Made by a program: the position numbers and the translations under genes. From contig CBFIII010000001.1 of the NCBI GenBank assembly GCA_965662645.1, positions 124,001 to 188,000 on the forward strand: 64,000 nucleotides of DNA, read 5' to 3'. Each line of letters starts with the position of its first letter. The stretch's first letter is position 1. The DNA is from UBA5342 sp965662645. Lineage in GTDB: Bacteria > Bacteroidota > Bacteroidia > Bacteroidales > UBA5342. Below are positions 52,966 to 61,822 of this stretch, in pieces. The notes below the pieces were generated by a model, which saw only the letters and a program-made list of their open reading frames with translations, ran no database searches and was not told where the DNA came from.

Positions 52966-54024
52966 ATGTTAAAAGCTTCATTTGTAAAATATCAGCTTTC
53001 CTTTAAACGTCCAGCAGGCACTTCTCGTGGTGTATATACCACACGCAACAGCTGGATTTTGCAGTTGTGGGATAGTGAAGATCCTATGCATATTGCCTAT
53101 GGCGAATGTGCACCCTTGCCTGATTTGAGTTCTGAATTTGATGAGTTTTACGAAGATAAAATAAAAGAGGTGTGTGCGCGTATCGATGACTTTTTTTATT
53201 GGCTGGACGATGGTTTGGTTAATTATCCTTCCATTTGTTTTGGTTTAGAAACGGCTTTGATTGATCTTCAGCAGAAGACCAATCGTATTCTTTTTGATAC
53301 GCCTTTTGCACAAGGTCACGAGGGTATCTTGATCAATGGTTTGATATGGATGGGGGAGCCTGATGATATGCGCTTGCAAATACAAGATAAAATAAATCAG
53401 GGTTTTCATTGTATTAAACTAAAGATAGGTGCTAATGACATCGAGGAGGAATTAGTTATTCTTGAGGCGATACGAAAAGATTTTCCAAAAGAAAAAATCG
53501 AGTTACGTGTGGATGCTAATGGTGCCTTTAAACCTGAAGATGCCCTTCCTATTCTTGAACGTTTAGCTGCCTTAGATATTCATTCTATAGAGCAACCTAT
53601 CAGGCAGGGACAGTGGCGAGAGATGCGTTATCTCTGTAGAAAATCACCGGTTCCTATTGCTTTAGATGAAGAGTTGATAGGTGTAAATACTTTGGAAGAC
53701 AAAGTGAAGTTGTTAAAAAATATAAAACCTCAATATCTTATTTTAAAACCTTCGTTACATGGCGGTATCAGTGGTTGTGAAGAATGGATTGATTTGGCGA
53801 AAGCCAAAAAAATAGGGTGGTGGATTACTTCAGCTTTGGAATCTAATATTGGTCTTAATGCGATTGCTCAATGGGCTGCTTCTCTTGGGGTAGAGATGCC
53901 TCAGGGTTTAGGAACGGGACAATTATTTACTAATAATATCTCTTCTCCTCTTGAGTTACGTGGCGATCGTTTATTTTATAAGAGTGATGGCGCTTGGGAC
54001 TTGTCGGTATTATCGAATGAGTAA
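52966..54024 (+). CDS. menC: o-Succinylbenzoate synthase
   Basis: MenC dehydrates SHCHC to o-succinylbenzoate. The 352-residue enolase-superfamily protein has the catalytic lysine pair HCIKLKIG (about 145-152), the metal ligands RVDANGAF (about 182), SIEQPI (about 207) and ALDEELIG (about 231), and the second Lys in LILKPSLHGG (about 258). The active site is complete. menE overlaps its stop or starts 1 base after it. Some related enzymes epimerise dipeptides or N-acyl amino acids, but the men context is decisive. Confidence 0.92.
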   Translation: MLKASFVKYQLSFKRPAGTSRGVYTTRNSWILQLWDSEDPMHIAYGECAPLPDLSSEFDEFYEDKIKEVCARIDDFFYWLDDGLVNYPSICFGLETALIDLQQKTNRILFDTPFAQGHEGILINGLIWMGEPDDMRLQIQDKINQGFHCIKLKIGANDIEEELVILEAIRKDFPKEKIELRVDANGAFKPEDALPILERLAALDIHSIEQPIRQGQWREMRYLCRKSPVPIALDEELIGVNTLEDKVKLLKNIKPQYLILKPSLHGGISGCEEWIDLAKAKKIGWWITSALESNIGLNAIAQWAASLGVEMPQGLGTGQLFTNNISSPLELRGDRLFYKSDGAWDLSVLSNE

Positions 54025-55078
54025 AATGTGCTACATAGAGCATCAGTCTTATTCTTTGTCTTCGTTGAAAAAGAAGGCACAAATGATGGTGCAAGATGTG
54101 GCATTGCTTCCTTTTTATAACGAGACGTGGCATTTTATTTTGGAATGGTTCAACGATAAGGATACGGTTCTTTTAAAAACTTCGGGCAGTACCGGAGCTC
54201 CTCATACCATTGAGGTGAAGAAACAGTATATGCGCAATAGTGCTCAGATGACCGTTGATTTTCTCAACTTAAAAGAAAAAGACACCGCGCTCTTATGTTT
54301 GTCGCCTTCTTATATTGCGGGAAAGATGATGATCGTTCGTGCTCTTGAATGTGGCTTAGATTTATTGTTCGCCGTGCCTTCGGGTAATCCTTTAAAGGCG
54401 ATAACAGAAACGATTCATTTTGCGGCTATGGTTCCTTTGCAGGTCGAAAATGTGCTGAGCGATAATCCTTCTGATCTCCATAAAATAGAACAATTAATTC
54501 TGGGTGGTGCTCCTCTTAATCCTGTTTTAGAAGAGCGTTTATTCGATTTCCCTAATGTGATTTGGCAAACTTATGGTATGACCGAGACAGTCTCTCATAT
54601 TGCTATGCGAATGGTGAATGGTAAGGCTGTTAGTAATGCTTATTCGCCTATGTCTGGCGTCTGTTTGTCGTTAGATGATAGGGGTTGCTTGCAAATTGTA
54701 GCTCCTCGTCTTGCTGAGGCTAAAATAGTGACTAATGACTTAGTGAATTTGCATGATGATGGTCGTTTTGAATTCTTGGGGCGTTATGATCATGTGATCA
54801 ATTCTGGGGGACTGAAAATATCACCTGAGGTCGTTGAACGTAAAATAGATTTCTTGTTCAGCGCTCGTTTTTTTATCTCTTCCTTGCCTGATGTACGATT
54901 GGGGCAAAAAGTAATTTTGTTGATTGAAGGCCATGAGAAAGATTACGATGTGCTCTCTCTGATGTCTCAAATGAAAAGTGTCTTGTCCTCGTACGAGTGT
55001 CCTAAAGATATTTATTTTCTTCCTGTTTTTGATGAGACAGCAAGTGGTAAAGTGAAACGTACTTTTTCTATTCTATAA
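54017..55078 (+). CDS. menE: o-Succinylbenzoate-CoA ligase
   Basis: MenE activates o-succinylbenzoate with ATP and CoA. The protein of about 353 residues is an AMP-binding enzyme with the P-loop LKTSGSTGAPHTI (about 53-65), ILGGAPLN, the YGMTETVSHIA motif (about 187-197), LGRYDHVINSGGLKISP (about 255-271) and the C-terminal Lys in SGKVKRTF. It is shorter than the E. coli form, as in other Bacteroidota. Starts at ATG 54017 (8-base overlap with menC) or 54026 (1-base gap) are both possible. Confidence 0.92.
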   Translation: MSKMCYIEHQSYSLSSLKKKAQMMVQDVALLPFYNETWHFILEWFNDKDTVLLKTSGSTGAPHTIEVKKQYMRNSAQMTVDFLNLKEKDTALLCLSPSYIAGKMMIVRALECGLDLLFAVPSGNPLKAITETIHFAAMVPLQVENVLSDNPSDLHKIEQLILGGAPLNPVLEERLFDFPNVIWQTYGMTETVSHIAMRMVNGKAVSNAYSPMSGVCLSLDDRGCLQIVAPRLAEAKIVTNDLVNLHDDGRFEFLGRYDHVINSGGLKISPEVVERKIDFLFSARFFISSLPDVRLGQKVILLIEGHEKDYDVLSLMSQMKSVLSSYECPKDIYFLPVFDETASGKVKRTFSIL

Positions 55079-55085
55079 GCTGTTT

Positions 55086-55113
55086 TTTGCTTGTCTTAAA
55101 AGCCGTATCTTTG
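55086..55113 (+). promoter_or_regulatory. Promoter of the U32 gene (TTTG / TATCTTTG)
   Basis: TATCTTTG at 55106-55113 with TTTG at 55086-55089, 16 bases apart. The ATG is 19 bases after the -7 box. Confidence 0.65.
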
Positions 55114-55132
55114 TCCGCATATTTTGTGAACA

Positions 55133-57085
55133 ATGAAAAAAACTGAATTATTACTCCCTGCTGGAAATGTCGAAGCTTTTTATGCTGCTGTTGAAGCTGG
55201 AGCCGATGCTATATATCTTGGTATTAAGAAATTTAATGCCCGTGGACGAGCTGGTAACTTTACTCATCCTCAATTGGTGAGTATTATGGAGATTGCCCAT
55301 AAAAAAAAGATTAAAATCTTCGTCACCCTGAATACCGTGATTAAAAATGAAGAATTAACCGAGCTATATTCTACCTTAAATATTTTAAATGCAGCGCAAG
55401 TAGATGCATTGATTGTTCAAGATTGGGGTGTTTTCTTCTTGGCTAAAAAATATTTTCCTCAATTGCGTTTGCATTGTAGTACCCAGATGGGATTGCATAA
55501 CTCCGTAGGTGTTAATCATGCCTATAAAAAAGGTGCAGTGCGTGCTGTCTTAGCACGTGAATTGACATTGAGAGAGTTGCGTAGTATTCGTAAAAATACA
55601 CAAGCTGATCTGGAAGTCTTTGTACATGGTGCATTGTGTTATTCTTTTTCGGGAATGTGTTTGTTTAGTAGTTATTTGGGTGGAAGTGGCGCTAATCGGG
55701 GCTTGTGTACTCAGCCTTGTCGTCGTATATTTAAAGACAATAAAGAGGAGCGTCTTCTTTTTAGTTTAAAGGATAATGAACAAATAGAGTTGGTGCCTGA
55801 ATTGGCTAAGATGGGAATTAATTCCATCAAGATAGAGGGCAGAATGAAAGCGGCGGAATATGTTTTTCGCGTTGGAAAAGCCTACCGTAAGGCTTTGGAT
55901 GATGCTGCTCAGATTCCTATTGCTAAGCGAGCTTTACAATTTGATTTTGCAAGAGCAAAAACGGCTTACTTCCTTGGTGGTAGTGGCCGACAAGCATTTA
56001 CTACTACAGCTAATACGGGACGACTTATTGGACGTATTGGTGATGTTACTGGAGAGTCTTTTATTATTAAAACGGACGAGGAGCTGGCTTTAGGTTATCG
56101 TCTGCGTGTGGTGTCTGCCAAAGGAGAGCAAGAAAATCTTAAGATTAGTGCTATCGAAAAGACAGCTAAAGGATATCAGATAAGTGCTCACGGCAAAATA
56201 GTTCGTCATCACGATGAGGTTTATCTAGCTGGTATTCCTGAGAAGAAGTTTGTATCCCGTTTACCAGAACGCAAAGCGCCTTTCGAAAAAAGACCTCCTA
56301 TGCGTCCGTTCAAATCTCACGACAAACCTTTGCGTCGCTCAGAGTTATATTTGCGTATAGACAGTATGGCGTGGCTTCGTAAAATTAGAGTAGAGGAATT
56401 TGATCGTATCATTTTAGCGCTGACTAAAAAGGAATGGGCTGAATTTAATTATGATGCCCCTTTTTTACAGAAAAATAGACCTAAATTTATCTTTGAATTA
56501 CCTAAATTTATTCCTGAAGGTAATATACATGAATACCTTAAGTTATTACAAGATGCGAGTGATAAAGGATTTACCCAGTTCTCGTTGAGCCATTTGTTGC
56601 AGAAGGATTTATTGCCCAAAGATGCACGTTTCATTACTAACGAAAACGTGTATGCTTTCAATGATGCAGCTATTACCTTTATTAAACAAGATGGTGCTCA
56701 GAATTTTTCTTATCCTTTGGAGAGTGATTTTGACAATCTTATGAATATACATTTTAAATCGGGTATATTACCTCTTTATTTTACGCCTCCTGTTTTTGTG
56801 TCGCGTATGCCTATCAATTTGAAAGATACTGATTTTACGGATGATCGTAATCGAAAATTTAAACGTGAAATAAGAGATGGTGTGACGTATATTTATCCTG
56901 ATTTGCCAACCGCGTGGTTTCATTACCGTGAAAAATTTGAGAAAGCAGGCTTTCGTAGTTTCTTGATCGATTTCTCGGGAATAGCGCCTTCTAAACATTT
57001 GCCTAAGCGTGTTTTGCAGCACTATAATGAGAGTTTAGCGATGTCAACGGCTACTACATTTAATATGAAAATGGGATTGAAATAA
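55133..57085 (+). CDS. U32-family protein, RlhA/TrhP-like RNA hydroxylation factor
   Basis: A 650-residue protein whose N-terminal half is a U32 domain, starting ELLLPAGNVEAFYAAVEAGADAIYLG. The signature EVFVHGALCYSFSGMC and then GANRGLCTQPCRRIF holds the cysteines that bind an Fe-S cluster in this family. The C-terminal extension makes it similar in size to E. coli RlhA (YdcP, about 650 residues), which hydroxylates C2501 of 23S rRNA; the shorter TrhP acts on tRNA. Older annotation as collagenase or peptidase is likely misleading. Exact RNA target is uncertain. Confidence 0.85.
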   Translation: MKKTELLLPAGNVEAFYAAVEAGADAIYLGIKKFNARGRAGNFTHPQLVSIMEIAHKKKIKIFVTLNTVIKNEELTELYSTLNILNAAQVDALIVQDWGVFFLAKKYFPQLRLHCSTQMGLHNSVGVNHAYKKGAVRAVLARELTLRELRSIRKNTQADLEVFVHGALCYSFSGMCLFSSYLGGSGANRGLCTQPCRRIFKDNKEERLLFSLKDNEQIELVPELAKMGINSIKIEGRMKAAEYVFRVGKAYRKALDDAAQIPIAKRALQFDFARAKTAYFLGGSGRQAFTTTANTGRLIGRIGDVTGESFIIKTDEELALGYRLRVVSAKGEQENLKISAIEKTAKGYQISAHGKIVRHHDEVYLAGIPEKKFVSRLPERKAPFEKRPPMRPFKSHDKPLRRSELYLRIDSMAWLRKIRVEEFDRIILALTKKEWAEFNYDAPFLQKNRPKFIFELPKFIPEGNIHEYLKLLQDASDKGFTQFSLSHLLQKDLLPKDARFITNENVYAFNDAAITFIKQDGAQNFSYPLESDFDNLMNIHFKSGILPLYFTPPVFVSRMPINLKDTDFTDDRNRKFKREIRDGVTYIYPDLPTAWFHYREKFEKAGFRSFLIDFSGIAPSKHLPKRVLQHYNESLAMSTATTFNMKMGLK

Positions 57086-57198
57086 TTCTTATTATTTTGA
57101 TTGTCTTTGTATTACGAATGAGGGAGATGCCGTAATGCTCTTGTTCCGAGTGTGTTGTATTCCTTTTCGTAATTACTTTATTACTGATAGATATTAAT

Positions 57199-57206
57199 TA
57201 TCTTTG
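57199..57206 (+). promoter_or_regulatory. -7 box (TATCTTTG) upstream of repeat R copy 4 and the FKBP gene
   Basis: TATCTTTG lies 146 bases before the FKBP ATG. If used, the leader RNA would include the whole of repeat R copy 4. Confidence 0.45.
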
Positions 57207-57230
57207 TGCTCCTTTTTAACAAAGGATATT

Positions 57231-57327
57231 GAATACCACATTGTGGGTTTTATTCCTCGCAGCTTGCTGCGAATAAAAAAAGTGTTTCGAATTGATACTC
57301 CGTCTGCTTGCAGCGGGGTAGTTCATT
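57231..57327 (+). repeat. Dispersed repeat R, copy 4 (best preserved)
   Basis: Contains CCACATTGTGG (57236-57246), CGCAGCttGCTGCG (57258-57271) and CTGCttGCAG (57304-57313), ending GCGGGGTAGTTCATTT. This copy shows most clearly that the repeat is built of three short palindromes. It lies in the leader of the FKBP gene. Confidence 0.82.
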
Positions 57328-57352
57328 TAATAACTTAGAATATTTTATAATT

Positions 57353-57958
57353 ATGTCATTTAAGAACGACGGAGAAAAAATTAGTTACGCTCTTGGATTG
57401 AGTGTTGGTGGTTCATTGAAACAATCAGGTGTAGAAACGTTAGATACTGCATTATTTGCTGAAGCTATGAACGCTGTTTTACAGGGTGGTGAAACTAAAA
57501 TTTCATCAGACGATGCTAATAAAATGTTACAGGAATTTTTTGCGGCTTTACAAGCAAAAGCAGAAGTGACTTTAACTAAAGTAGGTAAAGAGTATTTAGT
57601 TAAAAATAAGCTTAACGAAGGAGTTGTTGAATTAGAGAGTGGTTTGCAATATAAGATTCTGAATCAGGGTACTGGTGAGAAACCTACTGAGAAAGACCAA
57701 GTGAAATGTCATTATCATGGAACATTAATCAACGGAACAGTGTTTGATAGTTCTGTAGATCGTGGTGAGCCTGCTGTATTTCCTGTTGGTGGCGTAATCA
57801 AAGGATGGGTAGAAGCACTTCAGTTGATGGAGGTTGGTTCTAAATGGCAATTGTTTATTCCATCAGAATTGGCATATGGAGCTCAAGGTGCGGGTGGTGC
57901 TATTGGACCTCACGAGACTTTGATCTTTGAAGTAGAATTATTGGAAATTGTAAAGTAA
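57353..57958 (+). CDS. FKBP-type peptidyl-prolyl isomerase (FklB-like)
   Basis: A 201-residue protein with an N-terminal dimerisation domain (ISYALGLSVGGSLKQSG, about 10-80) and a C-terminal FKBP domain. The latter has the active-site residues in VKCHYHGTLINGTVFDSS, GGVIKGWVEALQLM and SELAYGAQGAGGAIGPHETL. It lacks a signal peptide, so it resembles cytoplasmic FklB rather than periplasmic FkpA. ATG 57353 is chosen, since the frame upstream lies within repeat R. A terminator follows. Confidence 0.92.
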   Translation: MSFKNDGEKISYALGLSVGGSLKQSGVETLDTALFAEAMNAVLQGGETKISSDDANKMLQEFFAALQAKAEVTLTKVGKEYLVKNKLNEGVVELESGLQYKILNQGTGEKPTEKDQVKCHYHGTLINGTVFDSSVDRGEPAVFPVGGVIKGWVEALQLMEVGSKWQLFIPSELAYGAQGAGGAIGPHETLIFEVELLEIVK

Positions 57959-57978
57959 GTTTACTTTATTTATAATAT

Positions 57979-58020
57979 ACAACCCCTTCAAGGATTATTT
58001 CTTTGTAGGGGTTGTTTTGT
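57979..58020 (+). terminator. Rho-independent terminator after the FKBP gene
   Basis: ACAACCCCT (57979-57987) pairs with AGGGGTTGT (58007-58015), followed by TTTTG. Confidence 0.82.
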
Positions 58021-58153
58021 TTATAGTGTTGTCATTAAATTCGTTACTGCTTTATTCCTACCGCAGCTAGTGTATATTAAATTTCATATTGAGGATAACA
58101 AAAAATGATCAACGAATTATTTAAATCTACAGGCTAAAAGCAAAAATAAAAGT

Positions 58154-58366
58154 ATGTCAGATATATTTGGAAGAAAACTAAAAGAGGGGAAAGATTATAC
58201 GCTTGATAAAAAAGGTTTTCGCATAATGAGTGGAGAATATCTTAAAGAGCGCGGTTATTGTTGTGGAACAGGTTGTCCTAATTGTCCCTACGATCCACCG
58301 CATGCTTTTAGAGGAAATACAGAATTGCGTGATGAGTACAAGGATGATGAGGATCGTTTTTGGTAG
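58154..58366 (+). CDS. Small cysteine-rich protein, DUF5522-like
   Basis: A 70-residue protein with the motif RGYCCGTGCPNCPYDP (Cys36, 37, 41, 44), resembling DUF5522 proteins of Bacteroidota (CCGxGCxxCPY). The four cysteines could bind a metal or Fe-S cluster. Its function is unknown. It stands alone between the FKBP gene and a long intergenic region. Confidence 0.75.
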   Translation: MSDIFGRKLKEGKDYTLDKKGFRIMSGEYLKERGYCCGTGCPNCPYDPPHAFRGNTELRDEYKDDEDRFW

Positions 58367-58786
58367 TCTTTTATACGGTGGTAAATTTAATTATTGTTGG
58401 TCGTATAAATGACCATTGTTTCTTATAATAAGACTGTTCCATTTGATTATTTCGTGCGAATACTTATTACATTTGCTTTCTCTTGTTTTATTCGCACTTC
58501 TGTTTTGTTGTTGTGTGGATGATTTAAGTTTTTGATATTAAGCTTTGTGTGTTTGTGTGGAATGCGTAATTTTCCTTTTTCCTCAAAAATGATCTTGTTT
58601 ATTCTACAGTGGTGTGACAAACTCCAAAATTAAGTAGTACTGACTTCATTAAACAACCGTTAGAGGACTTTTTACTGTATAAGTTTGTCTATTTAATTTC
58701 TATTTTATTTGTGGTAAAATGTAACATTTCATTTATTTTGTCAGTCTATGAATTATAACTTTACTTTGTAAAAAAATAACTCAGCC
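58367..58786. other. 420-base intergenic region with an inverted repeat around a promoter-like box
   Basis: No credible ORF. It holds a TGGTC/GACCA hairpin (58398-58415) and an 8-bp inverted repeat GTGCGAAT (58454-58461) / ATTCGCAC (58490-58497). Between these arms lies TACATTTG (58468-58475), a good -7 box match, but no gene starts for about 300 bases downstream. The rest is AT-rich without structure I recognise. Confidence 0.4.
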
Positions 58787-59473
58787 ATGGAAAATAAAAA
58801 ACGTGTAAATTTAGTTTATGGATTATTATGCCTTTCGTTAGGGAGCTTGTGGTTGCTTAATACGATGGGTCGATTACCTTGGCAGTTGACGGAGTACCTT
58901 TTTAGTTGGCGTTTCCTTTTGGTTCTTATCGGATCGTTAATTATTATTAAGGATTCCCGTTCTGTATTTGGACTCCTTGTTTTTGCTACTGGTTTGGTGA
59001 GTACGGTAGCTTTATTTTGGAATTTGCCTGATGGTTGGGAAGATTTTTTACCTCCTGTGGCCTTGATGTTAGTTGGTCTTATTCTTGTTCTTCGTCCCAG
59101 TCGTGCTAATCGCCCTAAATTGGATATTGATGAGGCCAATGGTTTAAATCGAGCAACCTTATTTGGAAATTATAAGAGTACAGTGACTTCGGTATTATTT
59201 AAAGGAGGTTATTTGAGTGCTGTTTTTGGAAATAATTTGGTTGATTTTACAAGAGCTCATTTGGGTAAGGAAGTTGTGCAAGTACAATGTACTAATATTT
59301 TTGGTAGCTCTGTTCTCATTGTTCCAGCTAATTGGGATGTGAAGATTGAGACGCTTAATGTTTTAGGTTCTTCAGAAGATAAACGTATCATTACCGATTT
59401 GGTTTCAGAAAAAGAAGGAACGTTTATTGTTTCGGGGCTTACTTTGTTTGGTAACTTAAAGATAAGGAACTAA
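58787..59473 (+). CDS. LiaF-like membrane protein (DUF5668-type helices plus LiaF C-terminal domain)
   Basis: A 228-residue protein with about four N-terminal transmembrane helices (about residues 8-100) of the LiaI/LiaF type. The C-terminal beta-rich domain (about 120-228) has NRATLFGNYKSTV, AVFGNNLVDFTRA, NIFGSSVLIVPANWDVKIE and GLTLFGNLKIRN repeats, as in LiaF/cell-wall-stress response proteins. Firmicutes LiaF inhibits a sensor kinase; no kinase or regulator is adjacent here, so the role is open. Confidence 0.78.
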   Translation: MENKKRVNLVYGLLCLSLGSLWLLNTMGRLPWQLTEYLFSWRFLLVLIGSLIIIKDSRSVFGLLVFATGLVSTVALFWNLPDGWEDFLPPVALMLVGLILVLRPSRANRPKLDIDEANGLNRATLFGNYKSTVTSVLFKGGYLSAVFGNNLVDFTRAHLGKEVVQVQCTNIFGSSVLIVPANWDVKIETLNVLGSSEDKRIITDLVSEKEGTFIVSGLTLFGNLKIRN

Positions 59474-59532
59474 TGTTTTTTTAGAATAATTTAATAACCA
59501 GATATTCTGTGATGTGCTAGTTTTTATTGATA

Positions 59533-59563
59533 AAAAAAGAGAGGTGTTTTGCCTCTCTTTTTT
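59533..59563. terminator. Bidirectional terminator between the LiaF-like gene and prmA
   Basis: AAAAGAGAGG and CCTCTCTTTT around TGTTTTG, with A and T runs on both sides, so it can stop transcription from either convergent gene. Confidence 0.82.
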
Positions 59564-59582
59564 AGTATTAGTATATGTTGTG

Positions 59583-60419
59583 TTATTTTGTGAACTTAGC
59601 AACTGTCCATTTCTCTTTGCTATGATGGAATGCATATTTAAGTCCTAAATCTTCTGCTTTTTTCTGTATTAATGGTAAATCTTCTAAATAGAATCCGCTC
59701 ATGAGTAGTTCTCCATTTTTTGCTAGACGAGCTTCATATTTCGGCATGTCATTTAATAATATGTTGCGGTTGATGTTAGCAAAGATGATGTCGAATTCTC
59801 CTTCAGTAAGTAATGATGCATCGCCACATTTTACTTCAATATTATCAATGTTATTGATCTTCATGTTCTCTAAGGTATTGTCATACGACCACTTGTCTAT
59901 GTCAATGGCAAGGATAGGGTCTGCACCTCTCATAGAAGCAAGCATGGCTAATACGCCTGTTCCGCATCCCATATCTAATACCGTTTTCCCTTTTATATTC
60001 ATGCTTAGTATAGCACTAACCATTTGAGAGGTTGTGGCATGGTGTCCTGTGCCAAATGCCATTTTAGGATCAATGATTATTTCGTACTGAGCTTGGGGAT
60101 AGTCAGTATGAAAAGTGCTGCGAATAACACATTTATCATCTACATTGATGGGTTGAAAGTAATTTTTCTCCCATTCCTCATTCCAGTTTTTATCTGCAAT
60201 GCTATTGATTTTATAAGCAACTTTTTCTTCAAAAGTAGCTCTAGATAAGGTGTTATCTAAAGCTTCTTGATCAAATTTTTCTTCAGGAATATAGGCATTC
60301 ATTCCTGTTTCGCTTTCATTAAAACTATCACATCCTATTTCTGCAGTGAGAGCCGTTAATATCTCATTGACTATCGGATTGGCAGGTGTTATTGTGAAAG
60401 CAATTTCGGTGTATTTCAT
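59583..60419 (-). CDS. prmA: Ribosomal protein L11 methyltransferase
   Basis: PrmA trimethylates ribosomal protein L11 using SAM. The 278-residue protein has the SAM-binding motif GKTVLDMGCGTGVLAM (about 145-160), ILAIDIDKWSYDNTLENM (about 168-185), and the catalytic IFANINRNILL (about 210). The AFGTGHHATT segment (about 125-134) is diagnostic of PrmA. It lies 32 bases downstream of lutB on the same strand. Confidence 0.95.
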   Translation of the reverse strand: MKYTEIAFTITPANPIVNEILTALTAEIGCDSFNESETGMNAYIPEEKFDQEALDNTLSRATFEEKVAYKINSIADKNWNEEWEKNYFQPINVDDKCVIRSTFHTDYPQAQYEIIIDPKMAFGTGHHATTSQMVSAILSMNIKGKTVLDMGCGTGVLAMLASMRGADPILAIDIDKWSYDNTLENMKINNIDNIEVKCGDASLLTEGEFDIIFANINRNILLNDMPKYEARLAKNGELLMSGFYLEDLPLIQKKAEDLGLKYAFHHSKEKWTVAKFTK

Positions 60420-60451
60420 AGTTGTTTTGTGAATGATAGCTTTTTAAAGCT

Positions 60452-61822
60452 TTATCTTTTGGTTTTATTTTGTTTACTGTATGATTCTTTCGAAAATTTT
60501 GGCATATCTCGTTTTTTACCCCAGACGTAAGGCCCTACTATTTGTGCTCCCCAGTTTTTTAAATCGCCTCCAACAAAATCCATGATCTTTCTAGATTTTA
60601 GAGCATCTTTTGCTAATCGGTAAGCTTGTGTCTCAAAGGTATCGGTCATCTTTCCTTCAACAGCATCACGGCGATTGATTAAGAGTAGTTCGTGTAAGGG
60701 TATTTTTACGGGGCATACTTCCGTGCATCGTCCACAGGTAGAGCAGGCAAAACTAAGGTGGTTATAGTCTTGCATTCCTTTAAAATGTGGTGTGATGACT
60801 GACCCTATTGGTCCGCTATATACCGCGTCGTAAGTATAACCTCCCACATTACGGTAGATGGGGCAGGCATTAAGGCAAGCGCCACATCTTATGCAAGATA
60901 AGGCTTCATATTGGTCTTTTGTGTTGTAGAGATTTGTTCTGCCATTATCCATTAAGATAAGATACATTTCTTGTGGCCCATCTGTTTCATTTTCTTTCTT
61001 AGGACCACAAAAGACGCTATTATAAGCGGTGATTTGTTGCCCTGTTCCATGTTGTGATAAAAGAGTCCATACGGTGGCCATATCACTAAATGATGGAACT
61101 AATTTTTCGATGCCTGTAATGGCGATATGTGTTTTGGGGAAAGCGGTAGTCATGAGTCCATTCCCTTCATTCTCGGTAAGTGCTATGCCTCCAATGTCTG
61201 CAATTAAAAAATTACCTCCTGTGATTCCAATGTCTGTTTTTTGAAAGTTGACACGTAGTTTTTCGCGTACGAAAGCAGTCATCTCTTCGGGTGTAGAATC
61301 TAAAGGAAGATCAAATTTATCATTGAACAGTTCCGCAACATCTCCTTTGGATTTATGCATAGCGGGGGTGAGGATGTGATAAGGTTTTTCACCTGCCGTT
61401 TGTACAATAAACTCACCGAGATCTGTTTCTATTATTTCGGCACCCATGGCTTCAATAGCATCATTGAGATCTATCTCTTCCGTAACCATTGATTTGCTTT
61501 TCATCAATAGCTTGGCTTCTTTTTCTTTGAGGATATTGGAGAAATGTTGTAAGGCTTCTTTCGCATCTTTTGCCCAAAGTATTTTTATGCCATTTTTTGT
61601 TGCTTTTTTTTCAAATTCTAGGATATAATCATCCCAGCGACTGAGTATTTTACGCTTGAGTGAGGCGACATAATCTTTCGCTCCATCCATATTATCATAG
61701 CGTGTTTTTCCTTTGGCAACTGCCTTATTATAACGGGTGATGTTGAACAGTAATGTTTGGCGATGCCGTAGATCAAAAGCTTTTTTTTCTGATGCTTTTA
61801 TAAATTCTTTTTTCTTGTTCAT
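60452..61822 (-). CDS. lutB: Lactate utilization Fe-S protein LutB/LldF
   Basis: LutB is the largest subunit of the LutABC L-lactate oxidation complex. The 456-residue protein has an N-terminal LUD domain (about 60-290) and two 4Fe-4S ferredoxin motifs, SCIRCGACLNACPIY (about 300) and CSTCGRCTEVCPVKIPL (about 350). Its ATG overlaps the stop of the upstream protease by 4 bases (ATGA), though the frame is open 24 bases further upstream to 61846. The partner lutA is 56 kb away and no lutC is seen. Confidence 0.92.
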   Translation of the reverse strand: MNKKKEFIKASEKKAFDLRHRQTLLFNITRYNKAVAKGKTRYDNMDGAKDYVASLKRKILSRWDDYILEFEKKATKNGIKILWAKDAKEALQHFSNILKEKEAKLLMKSKSMVTEEIDLNDAIEAMGAEIIETDLGEFIVQTAGEKPYHILTPAMHKSKGDVAELFNDKFDLPLDSTPEEMTAFVREKLRVNFQKTDIGITGGNFLIADIGGIALTENEGNGLMTTAFPKTHIAITGIEKLVPSFSDMATVWTLLSQHGTGQQITAYNSVFCGPKKENETDGPQEMYLILMDNGRTNLYNTKDQYEALSCIRCGACLNACPIYRNVGGYTYDAVYSGPIGSVITPHFKGMQDYNHLSFACSTCGRCTEVCPVKIPLHELLLINRRDAVEGKMTDTFETQAYRLAKDALKSRKIMDFVGGDLKNWGAQIVGPYVWGKKRDMPKFSKESYSKQNKTKR

